Below are positions 11,178 to 19,959 of a DNA stretch of 64,000 nucleotides, one piece after another. Source of the DNA: Endobacterium cereale (lineage in GTDB: Bacteria > Pseudomonadota > Alphaproteobacteria > Rhizobiales > Rhizobiaceae); contig NZ_WIXI01000048.1 of assembly GCF_009617585.1 (NCBI RefSeq), positions 286,590 to 350,589 on the forward strand, written 5' to 3'. Within the stretch, counting starts at the first letter, position 1; each line of letters starts with the position of its first letter. Below the pieces are notes generated by a model. The model searched no databases and had not been told where the DNA came from. It worked only from the letters and a program-made list of their open reading frames with translations. The translations under genes and the position numbers were made by a program.

Positions 11178-12451
11178 CAATTCTCTGCATCACCTTTGTC
11201 GCCTTTCTCGTCATGGGCATTCCCGTCGCATTCGCGATCGGCCTTTCGGCACTCTGCACCATTCTTTATGAAGGCCTGCCGGTCGCGGTCGGCTTCCAGC
11301 AGATGATGGCGGGCATGAACGTGTTTTCGTTCCTCGCCATCCCCTTCTTCATCTTTTCCGGTGAGTTGATGCTGCATGGCGGTGTCGCCGACAAGATCGT
11401 CAACGCGGCGAAAGCCATGGTCGGCCATGTGCGCGGCGGTCTCGGCATGTCCAACGTCGTCGCCTGCACCCTGTTCGGCGGCGTCGCCGGTTCACCCGTT
11501 GCCGACGTTTCGGCCATGGGCGCCGTGATGATCCCGATGATGAAGAAGGAAGGGTATGACGCCGACTACGCGGTCAACGTCACCACCCATGCGGCGCTTG
11601 TCGGCGCACTGATGCCGACCAGCCACAACATGATCATCTATGCGCTGGCCGCCAGCGGCAAGGCTTCGATCGGAGCATTGATCGCCGCCGGCATCATGCC
11701 TGCTCTTCTCCTGATGGTCTGCAATCTCGGCGCCGCCTATTATGTCGCCCGCAAACGCGGTTATCCGGCCGGCACGTTCCCCGGCTGGCGCATCGTGGCC
11801 CGCTCGTTGGCCGCTGCGGCACCCGGCATGCTGATCGTCGTGATCATTCTTGCCGGCATCATTTCCGGCATTTTCACCGCGACGGAATCGGCATCGATCG
11901 CCGTCATCTACACGCTGCTGCTCACCTTCTTCATCTACCGCACCATGACCTTAAAGGCATTTCTGGAAGCGGCCGCCAAGACGGTGAAAACGACCGGCAT
12001 CGTGCTGCTCCTGATCGGCGTGTCGACCATGTTCCAGTATCTCATGGGTCTTTATGGCGTCGCCGACATGACCGGCGAGTTGATGGCGCATATTTCCACC
12101 AACCCGATCGTCATCTTCCTGATGATCAACATCATCCTGTTCCTGCTCGGCACGTTCATGGATATGGCCAGCACGATCCTGATCTGCACGCCGATCTTCC
12201 TGCCGATCGCGATGCAATACGGCATGGACCCGGTGCAGTTCGGCATCGTCATGCTCTTGAACTGCGCGCTCGGCCTCAACACCCCGCCGGTCGGCACCAC
12301 GCAGTTCATCGGCTGCGCCATCGGCGAAATCTCGGTGGGCGAGGTGATGAAATCGATCCTGCCCTTCTACAGCGCGCTGTTCCTCGCCATGGCATTGGTA
12401 ACCTATGTGCCGATGTTCTCCATGTGGCTGCCGCGCCTGCTGATGCACTGA
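11168..12451 (+). CDS. dctM: TRAP transporter large permease (DctM family)
   Basis: A 427-residue protein with about 12 hydrophobic helices, the ion-coupled translocation subunit of the TRAP transporter. DctM signatures include MAGMNVFSFLAIPFFIFSGELM, LFGGVAGSPVADVSAMGAVMIP and ALGLNTPPVGTTQF, the last two being the re-entrant loop regions. It overlaps the end of dctQ and is followed by an intrinsic terminator, so it closes the operon. Substrate identity is open; see the catabolic genes immediately downstream, which have their own ABC transporter. Confidence 0.95.
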   Translation: MALTILCITFVAFLVMGIPVAFAIGLSALCTILYEGLPVAVGFQQMMAGMNVFSFLAIPFFIFSGELMLHGGVADKIVNAAKAMVGHVRGGLGMSNVVACTLFGGVAGSPVADVSAMGAVMIPMMKKEGYDADYAVNVTTHAALVGALMPTSHNMIIYALAASGKASIGALIAAGIMPALLLMVCNLGAAYYVARKRGYPAGTFPGWRIVARSLAAAAPGMLIVVIILAGIISGIFTATESASIAVIYTLLLTFFIYRTMTLKAFLEAAAKTVKTTGIVLLLIGVSTMFQYLMGLYGVADMTGELMAHISTNPIVIFLMINIILFLLGTFMDMASTILICTPIFLPIAMQYGMDPVQFGIVMLLNCALGLNTPPVGTTQFIGCAIGEISVGEVMKSILPFYSALFLAMALVTYVPMFSMWLPRLLMH

Positions 12452-12477
12452 GGCCAGAAACCCTTTAAAAACGACAG

Positions 12478-12507
12478 CGCCCGGCCCTCGAAAGCCGGGC
12501 GTTTTTT
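12478..12507 (+). terminator. Rho-independent terminator of the TRAP operon
   Basis: The stem CGCCCGGC / GCCGGGCG with an 8-base loop is followed directly by six T residues, 27 bases after the dctM stop. Confidence 0.9.
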
Positions 12508-12692
12508 GTGCCATATCGAGGGTTGCAGGCGCGGCACACCATCACACCAAATGCTCGACAGGGAATTGATTTTTTCCAATTTCGCCCAAATTGACAAAAC
12601 ACTGCTCTCAAACAGGGCTGAAAGAAAGCATGGGTTTGCTCGTGAGTCCCCCATCGCTCCCATAGTGTCACGGCCACACAAGGAGCCTTCTG

Positions 12693-13526
12693 ATGTTTGC
12701 CAAGACCATCACCAAAACCGTTTTCGGACTTGCCCTTTCGGTCGCCACGCTGGCCGCCACACAGGCGTCTGCCGATGCCACGCTGGACCGTATCAAAGGC
12801 CGCGGCAAACTCACCGTCGGCCTGATCCTGTCGGGTGCGCCATTCGGCTTCATCGATCCGAAAACGCAGGAGCAGAAGGGTTATAACGTCGACATCGCCA
12901 AGGCGCTGGCCGCCGATCTCGGTGTCGAACTGGAGAGCGTGACGGTGACCCCGCCGAACCGCGTGCAGTTCCTGCAGCAGGGCAAGGTCGATATCCTCAT
13001 TGCCAACATGCAGTACACGGAAGAGCGCGCCAAGGTTCTGGACTACGTCCCAACCCCTTATGACCGCGCTGGTGGTGCTGCCGTGGTGCGCAAGGATAGC
13101 GGCCTGAAGGATTGGGCTGACCTCAAGGGCAAGCCGGTCTGCATTTCGCAGGGCTCCAACTATGCGCAGCCGCTCGCCGAAGAATATGGCGCCATCGTCA
13201 AGGGCCTGCCGAGCCAGCCGGAATCGCTGCTTGCCCTGCAGGGCGGCAATTGCGTCGCCGCTGTCCATGTCGGCGCAACCGTCGGCCTGCTGCTGGTCGA
13301 CCGCGCCGACGAGTGGAAGGATTTCGCCATTCCGTTCCCGACCGAACTGATCCCGTCGGACAGCGTCATCTGGCTGCGCAAGGGCGAAGCGGACACCCAG
13401 AAGGCGATCGACGAGAGCGTCAAGAAGCTGCACGCTTCCGGCAAGATGCTTGAGCTGGCCAAGGCAAACCGTCTGCTCAACACCAAATATCTCGAGGAAG
13501 AAAACAAGAAGCTTTCCGCCAAGTAA
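12693..13526 (+). CDS. ABC transporter periplasmic binding protein, polar amino-acid type
   Basis: A 277-residue protein with a signal peptide (cut near QASA-DATL) and an SBP_bac_3 domain: DRIKGRGKLTVGLILSGAPFGFIDPKTQEQKGYNVDIAKALAADL is the classic opening, and MQYTEERAKVLDYVPTPYDRAG follows. The binding pocket is not specific enough to name a ligand. It opens a six-gene operon with two permeases, an ATPase, an MmgE/PrpD protein and a flavin monooxygenase. This points to uptake of an amino-acid-like compound that is then degraded. AAGGAGCC precedes the ATG. Confidence 0.9.
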   Translation: MFAKTITKTVFGLALSVATLAATQASADATLDRIKGRGKLTVGLILSGAPFGFIDPKTQEQKGYNVDIAKALAADLGVELESVTVTPPNRVQFLQQGKVDILIANMQYTEERAKVLDYVPTPYDRAGGAAVVRKDSGLKDWADLKGKPVCISQGSNYAQPLAEEYGAIVKGLPSQPESLLALQGGNCVAAVHVGATVGLLLVDRADEWKDFAIPFPTELIPSDSVIWLRKGEADTQKAIDESVKKLHASGKMLELAKANRLLNTKYLEEENKKLSAK

Positions 13527-13549
13527 GCGGAAAGCAGCGGTAAAGCCAT

Positions 13550-14296
13550 ATGCAGGACATGAACCTGACCGGCCTGTTCATCGATCTGATGGGCAGGCTG
13601 GGTCTCAATTACGAATTTCTGGCGACGGGTTACGAGGCGCAGATCTGGCGTGACGGTTTCATCACCACGCTCTATCTGGTCGCCGTTACCATTCCCGTTA
13701 GCCTGATTGTCGGCCTGATCTTTGCAGCCTGCCTGACCTCGGGCAGGCTTTGGCTTTCCGCGCCCGTGCGCGGTTTTGTCGAACTCACCCGCAACACGCC
13801 CACACTCGTGCAGTTGATGTTCAGCTTTCTGGTGCTGAACACCGTCGTTTCCAACATGGTGGGCGGCGCGCAGAACAATCCGCTCTCGCCGTTTTTCTGG
13901 GTCGTTGCCGTCGTTGGCCTGCATGTGGCCGCACTGCATGCCGAAGCCATCCGCGGCGGCATCGAAGCAGTCCCCTCCTCGATGATCGAGGCGGCGCGCG
14001 GCATGGGTTTCAGCCAGTTCGAGATTTTGCGTTACGTGCAGATCCCGCTCGCCTTCCGGTCATCACTACCGGCCATCGTCAACGGGCTGATCAGCCTCGT
14101 CAAATCGACTACCGTCGGCAATGCCATCGCGGTCAGTGAAATCACCTATGCCTCGATCATGGTGTGGACGCAGCGCGACAATGTCGTTGAAATGATGATC
14201 GTGCTTCTCGCCTTCTTCAGCCTGATCAACTTTGTCGTCGCCCGCGTCGGCTCATGGGTGGAGCGCAGGCTCGCCATTCCGGGGTATGGGCTATGA
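13550..14296 (+). CDS. ABC transporter permease, polar amino-acid type (HisM/GlnP-like)
   Basis: A 248-residue inner-membrane permease with about five helices. FITTLYLVAVTIPVSLIVGL starts the transporter domain, FVELTRNTPTLVQLMFSFLVLN matches the HisMQ signature, and EAIRGGIEAVPSSMIEAARGMG is the EAA loop that contacts the ATPase. The 3' end overlaps the next permease by 4 bases (ATGA), so the two are translationally coupled and probably form a heterodimer. Confidence 0.92.
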   Translation: MQDMNLTGLFIDLMGRLGLNYEFLATGYEAQIWRDGFITTLYLVAVTIPVSLIVGLIFAACLTSGRLWLSAPVRGFVELTRNTPTLVQLMFSFLVLNTVVSNMVGGAQNNPLSPFFWVVAVVGLHVAALHAEAIRGGIEAVPSSMIEAARGMGFSQFEILRYVQIPLAFRSSLPAIVNGLISLVKSTTVGNAIAVSEITYASIMVWTQRDNVVEMMIVLLAFFSLINFVVARVGSWVERRLAIPGYGL

Positions 14297-15084
14297 GCAT
14301 GGCAGTGACACAAACACCCAAGACCACAAAAACGAGCAGCCGCGTGCTGCGTTACGTCGGGTTCGTGGCCATGCCGCTTCTGGTAGTCGTCTGGTCGCTG
14401 GTCGATCTGTCGCTCGGCAAGGAGCTGGTGGAATGGATTCCCTACCTCGCCTCCGGCTTTTCGATGAACATCCTCATCACCCTCTGCGCGGTCACACTCG
14501 GCACCACGGCCGGCGTGCTTCTCGGCCTGATGCAGCTGGCGCCGTTCTGGTTCGTCCGCCTGCCGGCGCAGATCTATGTGCAGATCTTTCGCAATGCACC
14601 GGCGCTGGTACTGATCTTTGCCACCACTTACATTTTTCCATTCGAGATCGTGCTGTTCGGCAACTACCTGCCTTTCCCGGACTGGGTGAAGGCGGTGATC
14701 GGCCTTGCCATTCTCTCCAGCGCCTATATCGCCGAAATCACCCGCGGCGCGGTTCTCTCCATCCCCACCACGCAATGGGAAGCCACAAAGGGCCTCGGGT
14801 TTTCACGCCTGCAGGCGCTGCGTTACGTGATCCTGCCGCAATGCGTGCGCCGCTCGCTGCCGCCATGGATGAACGTCGCCTCGTCGATGGCCATGGGGAC
14901 GTCGCTCGCCTCGCTGGTGGGCGTGCATGAACTCATGCATGCGGCAACCGATGCCAGCACCGCCGTGCGCCGGCTCGATTTCACCATCATCGCCTATGTC
15001 GTGGTGATGGCCGCCTTTTTCACGCTCTGCTACCCGATTGCCCGCCTGACCCGTCGCCTCGAACAGCGTTTCAACGCGGGCTGA
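14293..15084 (+). CDS. ABC transporter permease, polar amino-acid type, second subunit
   Basis: A 263-residue permease. The start is the ATG at 14293 that overlaps the preceding stop (ATGA); an upstream in-frame start would overlap far more. FSMNILITLCAVTLGTTAGVLLGL and IFRNAPALVLIFATTYIFPFE are the HisMQ-like helices, and EITRGAVLSIPTTQWEATKGLG is the EAA loop. It pairs with the upstream permease and the ATPase that follows 13 bases later. Confidence 0.92.
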   Translation: MSMAVTQTPKTTKTSSRVLRYVGFVAMPLLVVVWSLVDLSLGKELVEWIPYLASGFSMNILITLCAVTLGTTAGVLLGLMQLAPFWFVRLPAQIYVQIFRNAPALVLIFATTYIFPFEIVLFGNYLPFPDWVKAVIGLAILSSAYIAEITRGAVLSIPTTQWEATKGLGFSRLQALRYVILPQCVRRSLPPWMNVASSMAMGTSLASLVGVHELMHAATDASTAVRRLDFTIIAYVVVMAAFFTLCYPIARLTRRLEQRFNAG

Positions 15085-15097
15085 AGGATTTTTTGAC

Positions 15098-15889
15098 ATG
15101 ACTGCATCTACCGACGCCGCGATCGTGAAACTGGAAGACGTGCATCTGTCCTTCGGCCAGACGCAAGTGCTGAAAGGTATCGACCTCACCATCAACAAGG
15201 GTGACGCCGTTTCGATCATCGGTCCGTCCGGCTCCGGCAAATCCACCATCCTGCGCTGCATCAACGCGCTGGTGACGCCGCAGAGCGGCAAGATCACCGT
15301 GGCCGGCACCCGCGTCGACCAATTGACCAAGGAAAGCGAACGCATCCAGCTGCGCAAGCGCGTCGGCATCGTTTTCCAGCAATACAATCTGTTTCCACAC
15401 CTGACGGTTCTCGACAATATCGTGCTGGCCCCGATAAAGATTCTCGGCGCCGACAAGACGGCGACCGTGAAACTGGCCCGCGAGCTTCTCGAAAAGGTGC
15501 GGCTGTCGGAAAAGGCTGACGCCTATCCCGGCCAGCTCTCTGGCGGCCAGCAGCAGCGCGTGGCGATTGCCCGCGCGCTCGCCATGAAACCGGAACTCGT
15601 CCTGTTCGACGAAGTGACCTCCGCGCTTGACCCGGAAACCGTGGGTGAGGTTCTCTGGGTCATCCGCGACCTCATCCGTGACGGCATGACCAGCATTCTC
15701 GTCACCCACGAAATGCGCTTTGCCGAAGAGATCAGCGACACCGTCGTTTTCACCGAAAACGGCCGCATCGTCGACCACGGCTCACCGCAGCAGATCTTTC
15801 ACTCCACCAACAATCCGCGCATCCGCCAGTTCGTCGGCGGCCTTTCGGGTGGCGGACGTGGTGCGGTGCGCGACGGCGAGGGTATCTGA
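15098..15889 (+). CDS. ABC transporter ATP-binding protein, polar amino-acid type
   Basis: A 263-residue ATPase. Walker A is GPSGSGKST (about residue 42), the Q-loop is VFQQYNLFPHLTVLDN, the ABC signature LSGGQQQRVAIARALAM, Walker B ELVLFDEVTSALDPE, and the switch His lies in ILVTHEMRFAEEISD. The H-M-R-F-A run is typical of the GlnQ/HisP subfamily. A glycine-rich tail (GGLSGGGRGAVRDGEGI) is an extension of unknown role. The MmgE/PrpD gene starts two bases after the stop. Confidence 0.94.
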   Translation: MTASTDAAIVKLEDVHLSFGQTQVLKGIDLTINKGDAVSIIGPSGSGKSTILRCINALVTPQSGKITVAGTRVDQLTKESERIQLRKRVGIVFQQYNLFPHLTVLDNIVLAPIKILGADKTATVKLARELLEKVRLSEKADAYPGQLSGGQQQRVAIARALAMKPELVLFDEVTSALDPETVGEVLWVIRDLIRDGMTSILVTHEMRFAEEISDTVVFTENGRIVDHGSPQQIFHSTNNPRIRQFVGGLSGGGRGAVRDGEGI

Positions 15890-15891
15890 CC

Positions 15892-17232
15892 ATGGCCAAG
15901 GCACCACTCACCACCGCTTTCGCCAGCGCGATCGTCAATTCCGATCCGACCCGCGACGCTGCGGCCATGGAAGCGGCACGAACCGCGATCATCGATTTTC
16001 TCGCCTGCACGATTGCCGGTGCGGCTGATCGCACGACCGGCGTCCTCGCCAAGGCGGTGGGCGCCGATCTGCCGGGCGACGCCATTCTCGTCGGCAGCGA
16101 CAGGAAAACCGATGCACTCGTCGCAGCCGTGATCAATGCCTATGCCGGCCATGTGCTGGATTATGATGATGTACACGCCAGCGTGCGCGGCCATCCCACG
16201 ACGGTGATCATTCCAGCCCTGCTGGCTCTTGCCGCAGAACGAGAATTTTCGGCCGAAGCCTTTGTCGCCTCCCACGTCGTCGGCCTTGAGGCGATGGCAC
16301 GGCTTGGCCTCTCGCTCGGATCCAAACATTACGAAAACGGCTTTCACGCCACCGCAACGCTTGGCCCGATCGGCGTCGCCGCCGCGATCTGCCATCTCAC
16401 CGGTGCATCGGTGGAAGAAACGGCCGTCGCACTCGGCATCGCCGCCACGCAGGCATCGGGCCTCAGACTGCAATTCGGTTACGACACGAAACCCTATCAC
16501 GCCGGCATGGCCGCCCGCTCCGGCCTTCTGGCCGCACGGCTGGCCGCGGCCGGTTTTGGCGGCGCACCGGATTTCCTCGACAATCCGGTCGGCTTTCATT
16601 CGGCTTATGCCTTCGACGCAGGTAAACCGGAACTGACAGCCAAGGATTGGGGCGCACCGTGGCAGATCGTATCGCCCGGCCTGACGCTGAAAGCCTATCC
16701 CTGCTGCACCGCCAGTCACCCGGTCGCCTCTCTCGGTATCGACCTTCACCGCGAAGGTTTGACCGCCGAGCAGATCGAAACGATCACCTTCACCTATCCG
16801 CCCGGTGCCGACGCGGCACTGGTTGTGACCAAGCCGACCAACGGCATCGAGGCCCGTTTCAGCCCGGAATACGTGTTTTCCGCCGCCCTGATCGATGGCG
16901 CGCTCCGGCTCGACCATTTTGACGAACGCCCGGTCAAAGACCGCATCATGGCGCTCGCCGCCCGCGCCGGCCGCCGCCATGACGAGACGGCACCACGCAT
17001 GTCGACGGACCCGACAACCCGCTTTGTGGTGCTGGATATCGCGCTCAAGGACGGCACCACCATCAACCGCCGTTTCGACGGCCTGCCGGGCGTGACCGAT
17101 CCGACCGACAAATTCCGCGACGCGACCGCTGCCAATGCGGCCTTTGCCGATATCCCCGACGTTGTCCGCAGCATGAAGACCGAAGCCGACCTTTCCCGGC
17201 TCCTCTCCCTGCTCAACCAGAACCCGATTTGA
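15892..17232 (+). CDS. MmgE/PrpD-family protein
   Basis: A 446-residue protein of the MmgE/PrpD family, which includes 2-methylcitrate dehydratase, cis-aconitate decarboxylase and iminodisuccinate epimerase. Family features are DFLACTIAGAADR near the start, VINAYAGHVLDYDDVHASVRGHPTTVIIPALLALA, and the basic active-site region LTLKAYPCCTASHPVASL. No methylcitrate synthase or prpB lies nearby, so a propionate-cycle role is not supported. Its place between an amino-acid-type ABC transporter and a flavin monooxygenase suggests isomerisation or lyase chemistry on an imported substituted dicarboxylate; this is inference. Confidence 0.88.
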   Translation: MAKAPLTTAFASAIVNSDPTRDAAAMEAARTAIIDFLACTIAGAADRTTGVLAKAVGADLPGDAILVGSDRKTDALVAAVINAYAGHVLDYDDVHASVRGHPTTVIIPALLALAAEREFSAEAFVASHVVGLEAMARLGLSLGSKHYENGFHATATLGPIGVAAAICHLTGASVEETAVALGIAATQASGLRLQFGYDTKPYHAGMAARSGLLAARLAAAGFGGAPDFLDNPVGFHSAYAFDAGKPELTAKDWGAPWQIVSPGLTLKAYPCCTASHPVASLGIDLHREGLTAEQIETITFTYPPGADAALVVTKPTNGIEARFSPEYVFSAALIDGALRLDHFDERPVKDRIMALAARAGRRHDETAPRMSTDPTTRFVVLDIALKDGTTINRRFDGLPGVTDPTDKFRDATAANAAFADIPDVVRSMKTEADLSRLLSLLNQNPI

Positions 17233-17246
17233 CGAAAGATTTTATC

Positions 17247-18542
17247 ATGAGCGATAAGCGACAAATCCATCTCGGCCTGTTCCTGCAGGGTGCCGGCCAT
17301 CACGTGTCCGGCTGGCGTCACCCGAAAGCGGAAGCCGGCAGCGAAAATTTCGACCTTCTGCGCCGCGTCTCGCAGATCGCCGAACAGGCGAAATTCGACA
17401 TGGTGTTTCTGGCCGATGGCCTGACCAGCGCGGTTGATGCACATCCGTCGATGATCGCCCGTTTCGAGCCGCTGACGCTGCTCTCGGCGCTCGCCATGGT
17501 GACGGACAAGATCGGTCTCGCCGCCACCGCTTCCACCACCTATGGCGAACCCTATCACACGGCGCGCGCCTTCTCCTCGATCGACCATCTGAGCCATGGC
17601 CGCGCCGCCTGGAACATCGTAACCACATCCTACGCCCGCACGGCCAACAATTTTTCAAAATCGCATCCCGAACATGACGAACGTTACGCCGTGGCGGAAG
17701 AATTCGTCGATGTGGTCCGTGGCCTCTGGGATAGCTGGGACGACGACGCCTTCATCAAGAACAAGGACAGTGGCGTCTATGCTGACCCATCCAAGGTTCA
17801 TGTGCTCGATCACAACGGCAAATATTATTCCGTAAAAGGCCCACTCAATATTCCGCGTTCGCCGCAGGGCCATCCGATCCTCATCCAGGCCGGTTCGTCC
17901 GGCCCCGGTCAGGACCTCGCTGCCCGAACTGCCGATGTGGTGTTCACCGCCCAACAGAGCCTTCCCGAGGCACAGGCCTTCTACAAAAGCCTGAAGGCAC
18001 GTGTCGAAAAGTTTGGTCGTCACGCCGACAGCGTCGCCGTCATGCCGGGCTTCCTGCCGGTGATCGGCCGCACGCAAAAGGAAGCTGCGGAAAAGCTGGC
18101 CGAACTCGACAAGTGGACCGACCTGAAGAGTGCCATGCCGCTTCTTGAAGAGCGCATGGGCCACAGCCTTGCCGATTACGATCCGGATGGCCCGCTGCCG
18201 GACCTGCCGATTTCCGACCAGCTGCGCAGCCGCGCCGAACTGCTGACGGCCGCCGCCCGCCGCGAAAACCTGACGATCCGCCAGTTGGCCTTGCGCGTCG
18301 CCGCCGGCCGTGGCCACCATATCGTGCTCGGCACACCGGTGGAAATCGCCGACCGCATGCAGGAATGGTTCGACGGTCGCGCCGCCGACGGCTTCAATGT
18401 CATGCCGCCTTTCTTCCCGGAAGGTCTCGAGGACTTTACCCAGCTCGTCGTGCCGATCCTGCAGGAGCGCGGCCTGTTCCGCACCGAATACACCGGCTCG
18501 ACACTGCGCGATCATCTGGGCCTGTCGCGCCCGGCGCTTTAA
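17247..18542 (+). CDS. FMN-dependent LLM-class monooxygenase (NtaA/SnaA/DszA type)
   Basis: A 431-residue bacterial-luciferase-fold oxygenase. The ATG at 17247 is chosen over an in-frame TTG at 17229. Subfamily features are HLGLFLQGAGHHVSGWRHP at the N-terminus, DMVFLADGL, SSIDHLSHGRAAWNIVTTSY (flavin/substrate region), ILIQAGSSGPGQDLAARTADVVFTAQQ and the C-terminal FNVMPPFFPEGLEDF. Relatives oxidise nitrilotriacetate, EDTA, dibenzothiophene sulfone or pristinamycin and use FMNH2 from a separate reductase. No reductase gene is adjacent. It is the last gene of the operon and converges on the thiamine cluster. Confidence 0.9.
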   Translation: MSDKRQIHLGLFLQGAGHHVSGWRHPKAEAGSENFDLLRRVSQIAEQAKFDMVFLADGLTSAVDAHPSMIARFEPLTLLSALAMVTDKIGLAATASTTYGEPYHTARAFSSIDHLSHGRAAWNIVTTSYARTANNFSKSHPEHDERYAVAEEFVDVVRGLWDSWDDDAFIKNKDSGVYADPSKVHVLDHNGKYYSVKGPLNIPRSPQGHPILIQAGSSGPGQDLAARTADVVFTAQQSLPEAQAFYKSLKARVEKFGRHADSVAVMPGFLPVIGRTQKEAAEKLAELDKWTDLKSAMPLLEERMGHSLADYDPDGPLPDLPISDQLRSRAELLTAAARRENLTIRQLALRVAAGRGHHIVLGTPVEIADRMQEWFDGRAADGFNVMPPFFPEGLEDFTQLVVPILQERGLFRTEYTGSTLRDHLGLSRPAL

Positions 18543-18546
18543 GCAC

Positions 18547-19047
18547 TCAGCGCCGTGTGAACTCGATACTGCTGGTGGCGACGGAGCGACCCGTCGCCAC
18601 ATCCTTGTCGATGGTGCGCAGGCGAAGGCCGTTTGTGCCCAGCTTTTCGATGGTCATGCCGGCACTCCGATCACCATTCACCACCCGCGCCCAGGTGACG
18701 GCAAGATTGACCGTATCGCCATGCCGGCTGCCGCTCAGGCTGGACGACTGTCCCGCTGGTCCGACATAGGTGCCGGAATAACGGCTGCCCGATGTTTTGA
18801 CATCTGCGGAAAATCCGCGCGAAACCAGCAGGCCGCGGCAACGGCCTTTCATTGAGAGCGAGGCCGGCGTGGAGCCCACCTGCAGGCTGCAGGAAACATT
18901 GACCTTGCTCCCACCGATCTTTGTCAGCACCAGTCCCTTGCCACTCCAGCTGCCGGCGATCGACCTCAGGTAATCGGCTTCTGCAGCCTGCGAGATAGCG
19001 GGTAGGCACAGGATCAGAGCGACGGCGGTTAGGCTTACGACACGCAT
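18547..19047 (-). CDS. Exported protein of unknown function
   Basis: A 166-residue protein with a clear signal peptide (RVVSLTAVALILCLPAISQA-AEA). The mature part starts YLRSIAGSWSGKGLV, followed by short alternating beta-strand-like segments (SCSLQVGSTPASLSMKGRC, RYSGTYVGPAGQSSSLSG), suggesting a small beta-barrel or calycin-like periplasmic fold. Two cysteines could form a disulfide. It starts 36 bases after thiD on the same strand with GGAG upstream, so it may be co-transcribed as the last gene of the thiamine operon. I do not recognise a function. Confidence 0.8.
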   Translation of the reverse strand: MRVVSLTAVALILCLPAISQAAEADYLRSIAGSWSGKGLVLTKIGGSKVNVSCSLQVGSTPASLSMKGRCRGLLVSRGFSADVKTSGSRYSGTYVGPAGQSSSLSGSRHGDTVNLAVTWARVVNGDRSAGMTIEKLGTNGLRLRTIDKDVATGRSVATSSIEFTRR

Positions 19048-19083
19048 ATCGGGACATCTCCATGAACCCCGACGAAACCGCGC

Positions 19084-19959
19084 TTAGCCGGCTTTTGTTC
19101 CCGCCTGTTCCTTCGAGCCCATGCTTACGCGATCGGTCTGCAGAGAAAGGTCCCGCGGAGCCGGCCACTGCGCGAAAAAATGATGGACCGGACCGTGCCC
19201 ATGTCCGACCGCCAAAAACCGCCCTGCCGCCAGTGCCTCATGCAGGTAGTCCTTTGCGATAGCGACAGACGTCAGCAGGTCATGGCCATGCGCCAGCTGT
19301 GCGGCAATCGCGGCTGAAAGCGTGCAGCCGGTACCGTGATCGTTGATCGTTTGAAGTCGCGGATATCGGAACTCGTGGAACGTGTTCCGATCCGTCAGCA
19401 ACACATCGACACAATCGATGCCACCACCATGCCCGCCCTTGATCAGCACGGCAGCCGCGCCTTCTATCCGCAACTGTTCCGCCTGCCACACGACATCCGC
19501 ATGCGTTTCCGCCACCGGCAAACCGGTCAGGATCGCCGCTTCGAACAGGTTTGGCGTGATCAGCGTCACCCTCGGCATCAGCAGTGATTTCAGCGCCGCC
19601 ACGGCATCATCGCGCAGCAAACGGTCTCCCGATGTCGCCACCATCACCGGATCGAGCACCACCGGCCCCGCATATTGCTGCAGGCCATCGGCAACGGTTC
19701 GGATCGTATCTTCTCGTGACAGCATGCCGATCTTGATGGCATTCACATCAAGATCGCTCAGCACCGCCTTCATCTGCGCATCAATCATCGACGCGGACAC
19801 ATCCTCTACGGCAGAGACACCCAGCGTGCTCTGCGCCGTGATCGCCGTCAGCACGCTTGCGCCATAGACACCAAGCGCTGAAAACGTCTTCAAATCCGCC
19901 TGGATGCCGGCACCGCCGCCGCTATCCGAACCGGCAATAGTGAGTGCGATCGCCGTCAT
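19084..19959 (-). CDS. thiD: Hydroxymethylpyrimidine/phosphomethylpyrimidine kinase
   Basis: A 291-residue ribokinase-fold enzyme that phosphorylates HMP and then HMP-P to HMP-PP, the pyrimidine half of thiamine. The ATG at 19959 overlaps the thiE stop (ATGA); an upstream in-frame start is not needed. Motifs are IALTIAGSDSGGGAGIQADLKTF at the N-terminus, VLDPVMVATSGDRLL, TLITPNLFEAAILTG and the catalytic loop DHGTGCTLSAAIAAQLAHG with the active-site Cys. A 30-residue C-terminal extension after the usual end (VGHGHGPVHHFF) is slightly longer than typical. Confidence 0.96.
   Translation of the reverse strand: MTAIALTIAGSDSGGGAGIQADLKTFSALGVYGASVLTAITAQSTLGVSAVEDVSASMIDAQMKAVLSDLDVNAIKIGMLSREDTIRTVADGLQQYAGPVVLDPVMVATSGDRLLRDDAVAALKSLLMPRVTLITPNLFEAAILTGLPVAETHADVVWQAEQLRIEGAAAVLIKGGHGGGIDCVDVLLTDRNTFHEFRYPRLQTINDHGTGCTLSAAIAAQLAHGHDLLTSVAIAKDYLHEALAAGRFLAVGHGHGPVHHFFAQWPAPRDLSLQTDRVSMGSKEQAGTKAG

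Noticed and set aside
15892..17232. 2-methylcitrate dehydratase (prpD) of a propionate pathway
   Set aside because: No prpB or prpC is nearby, and the gene is in a transporter/monooxygenase operon, so only the family name is supported.
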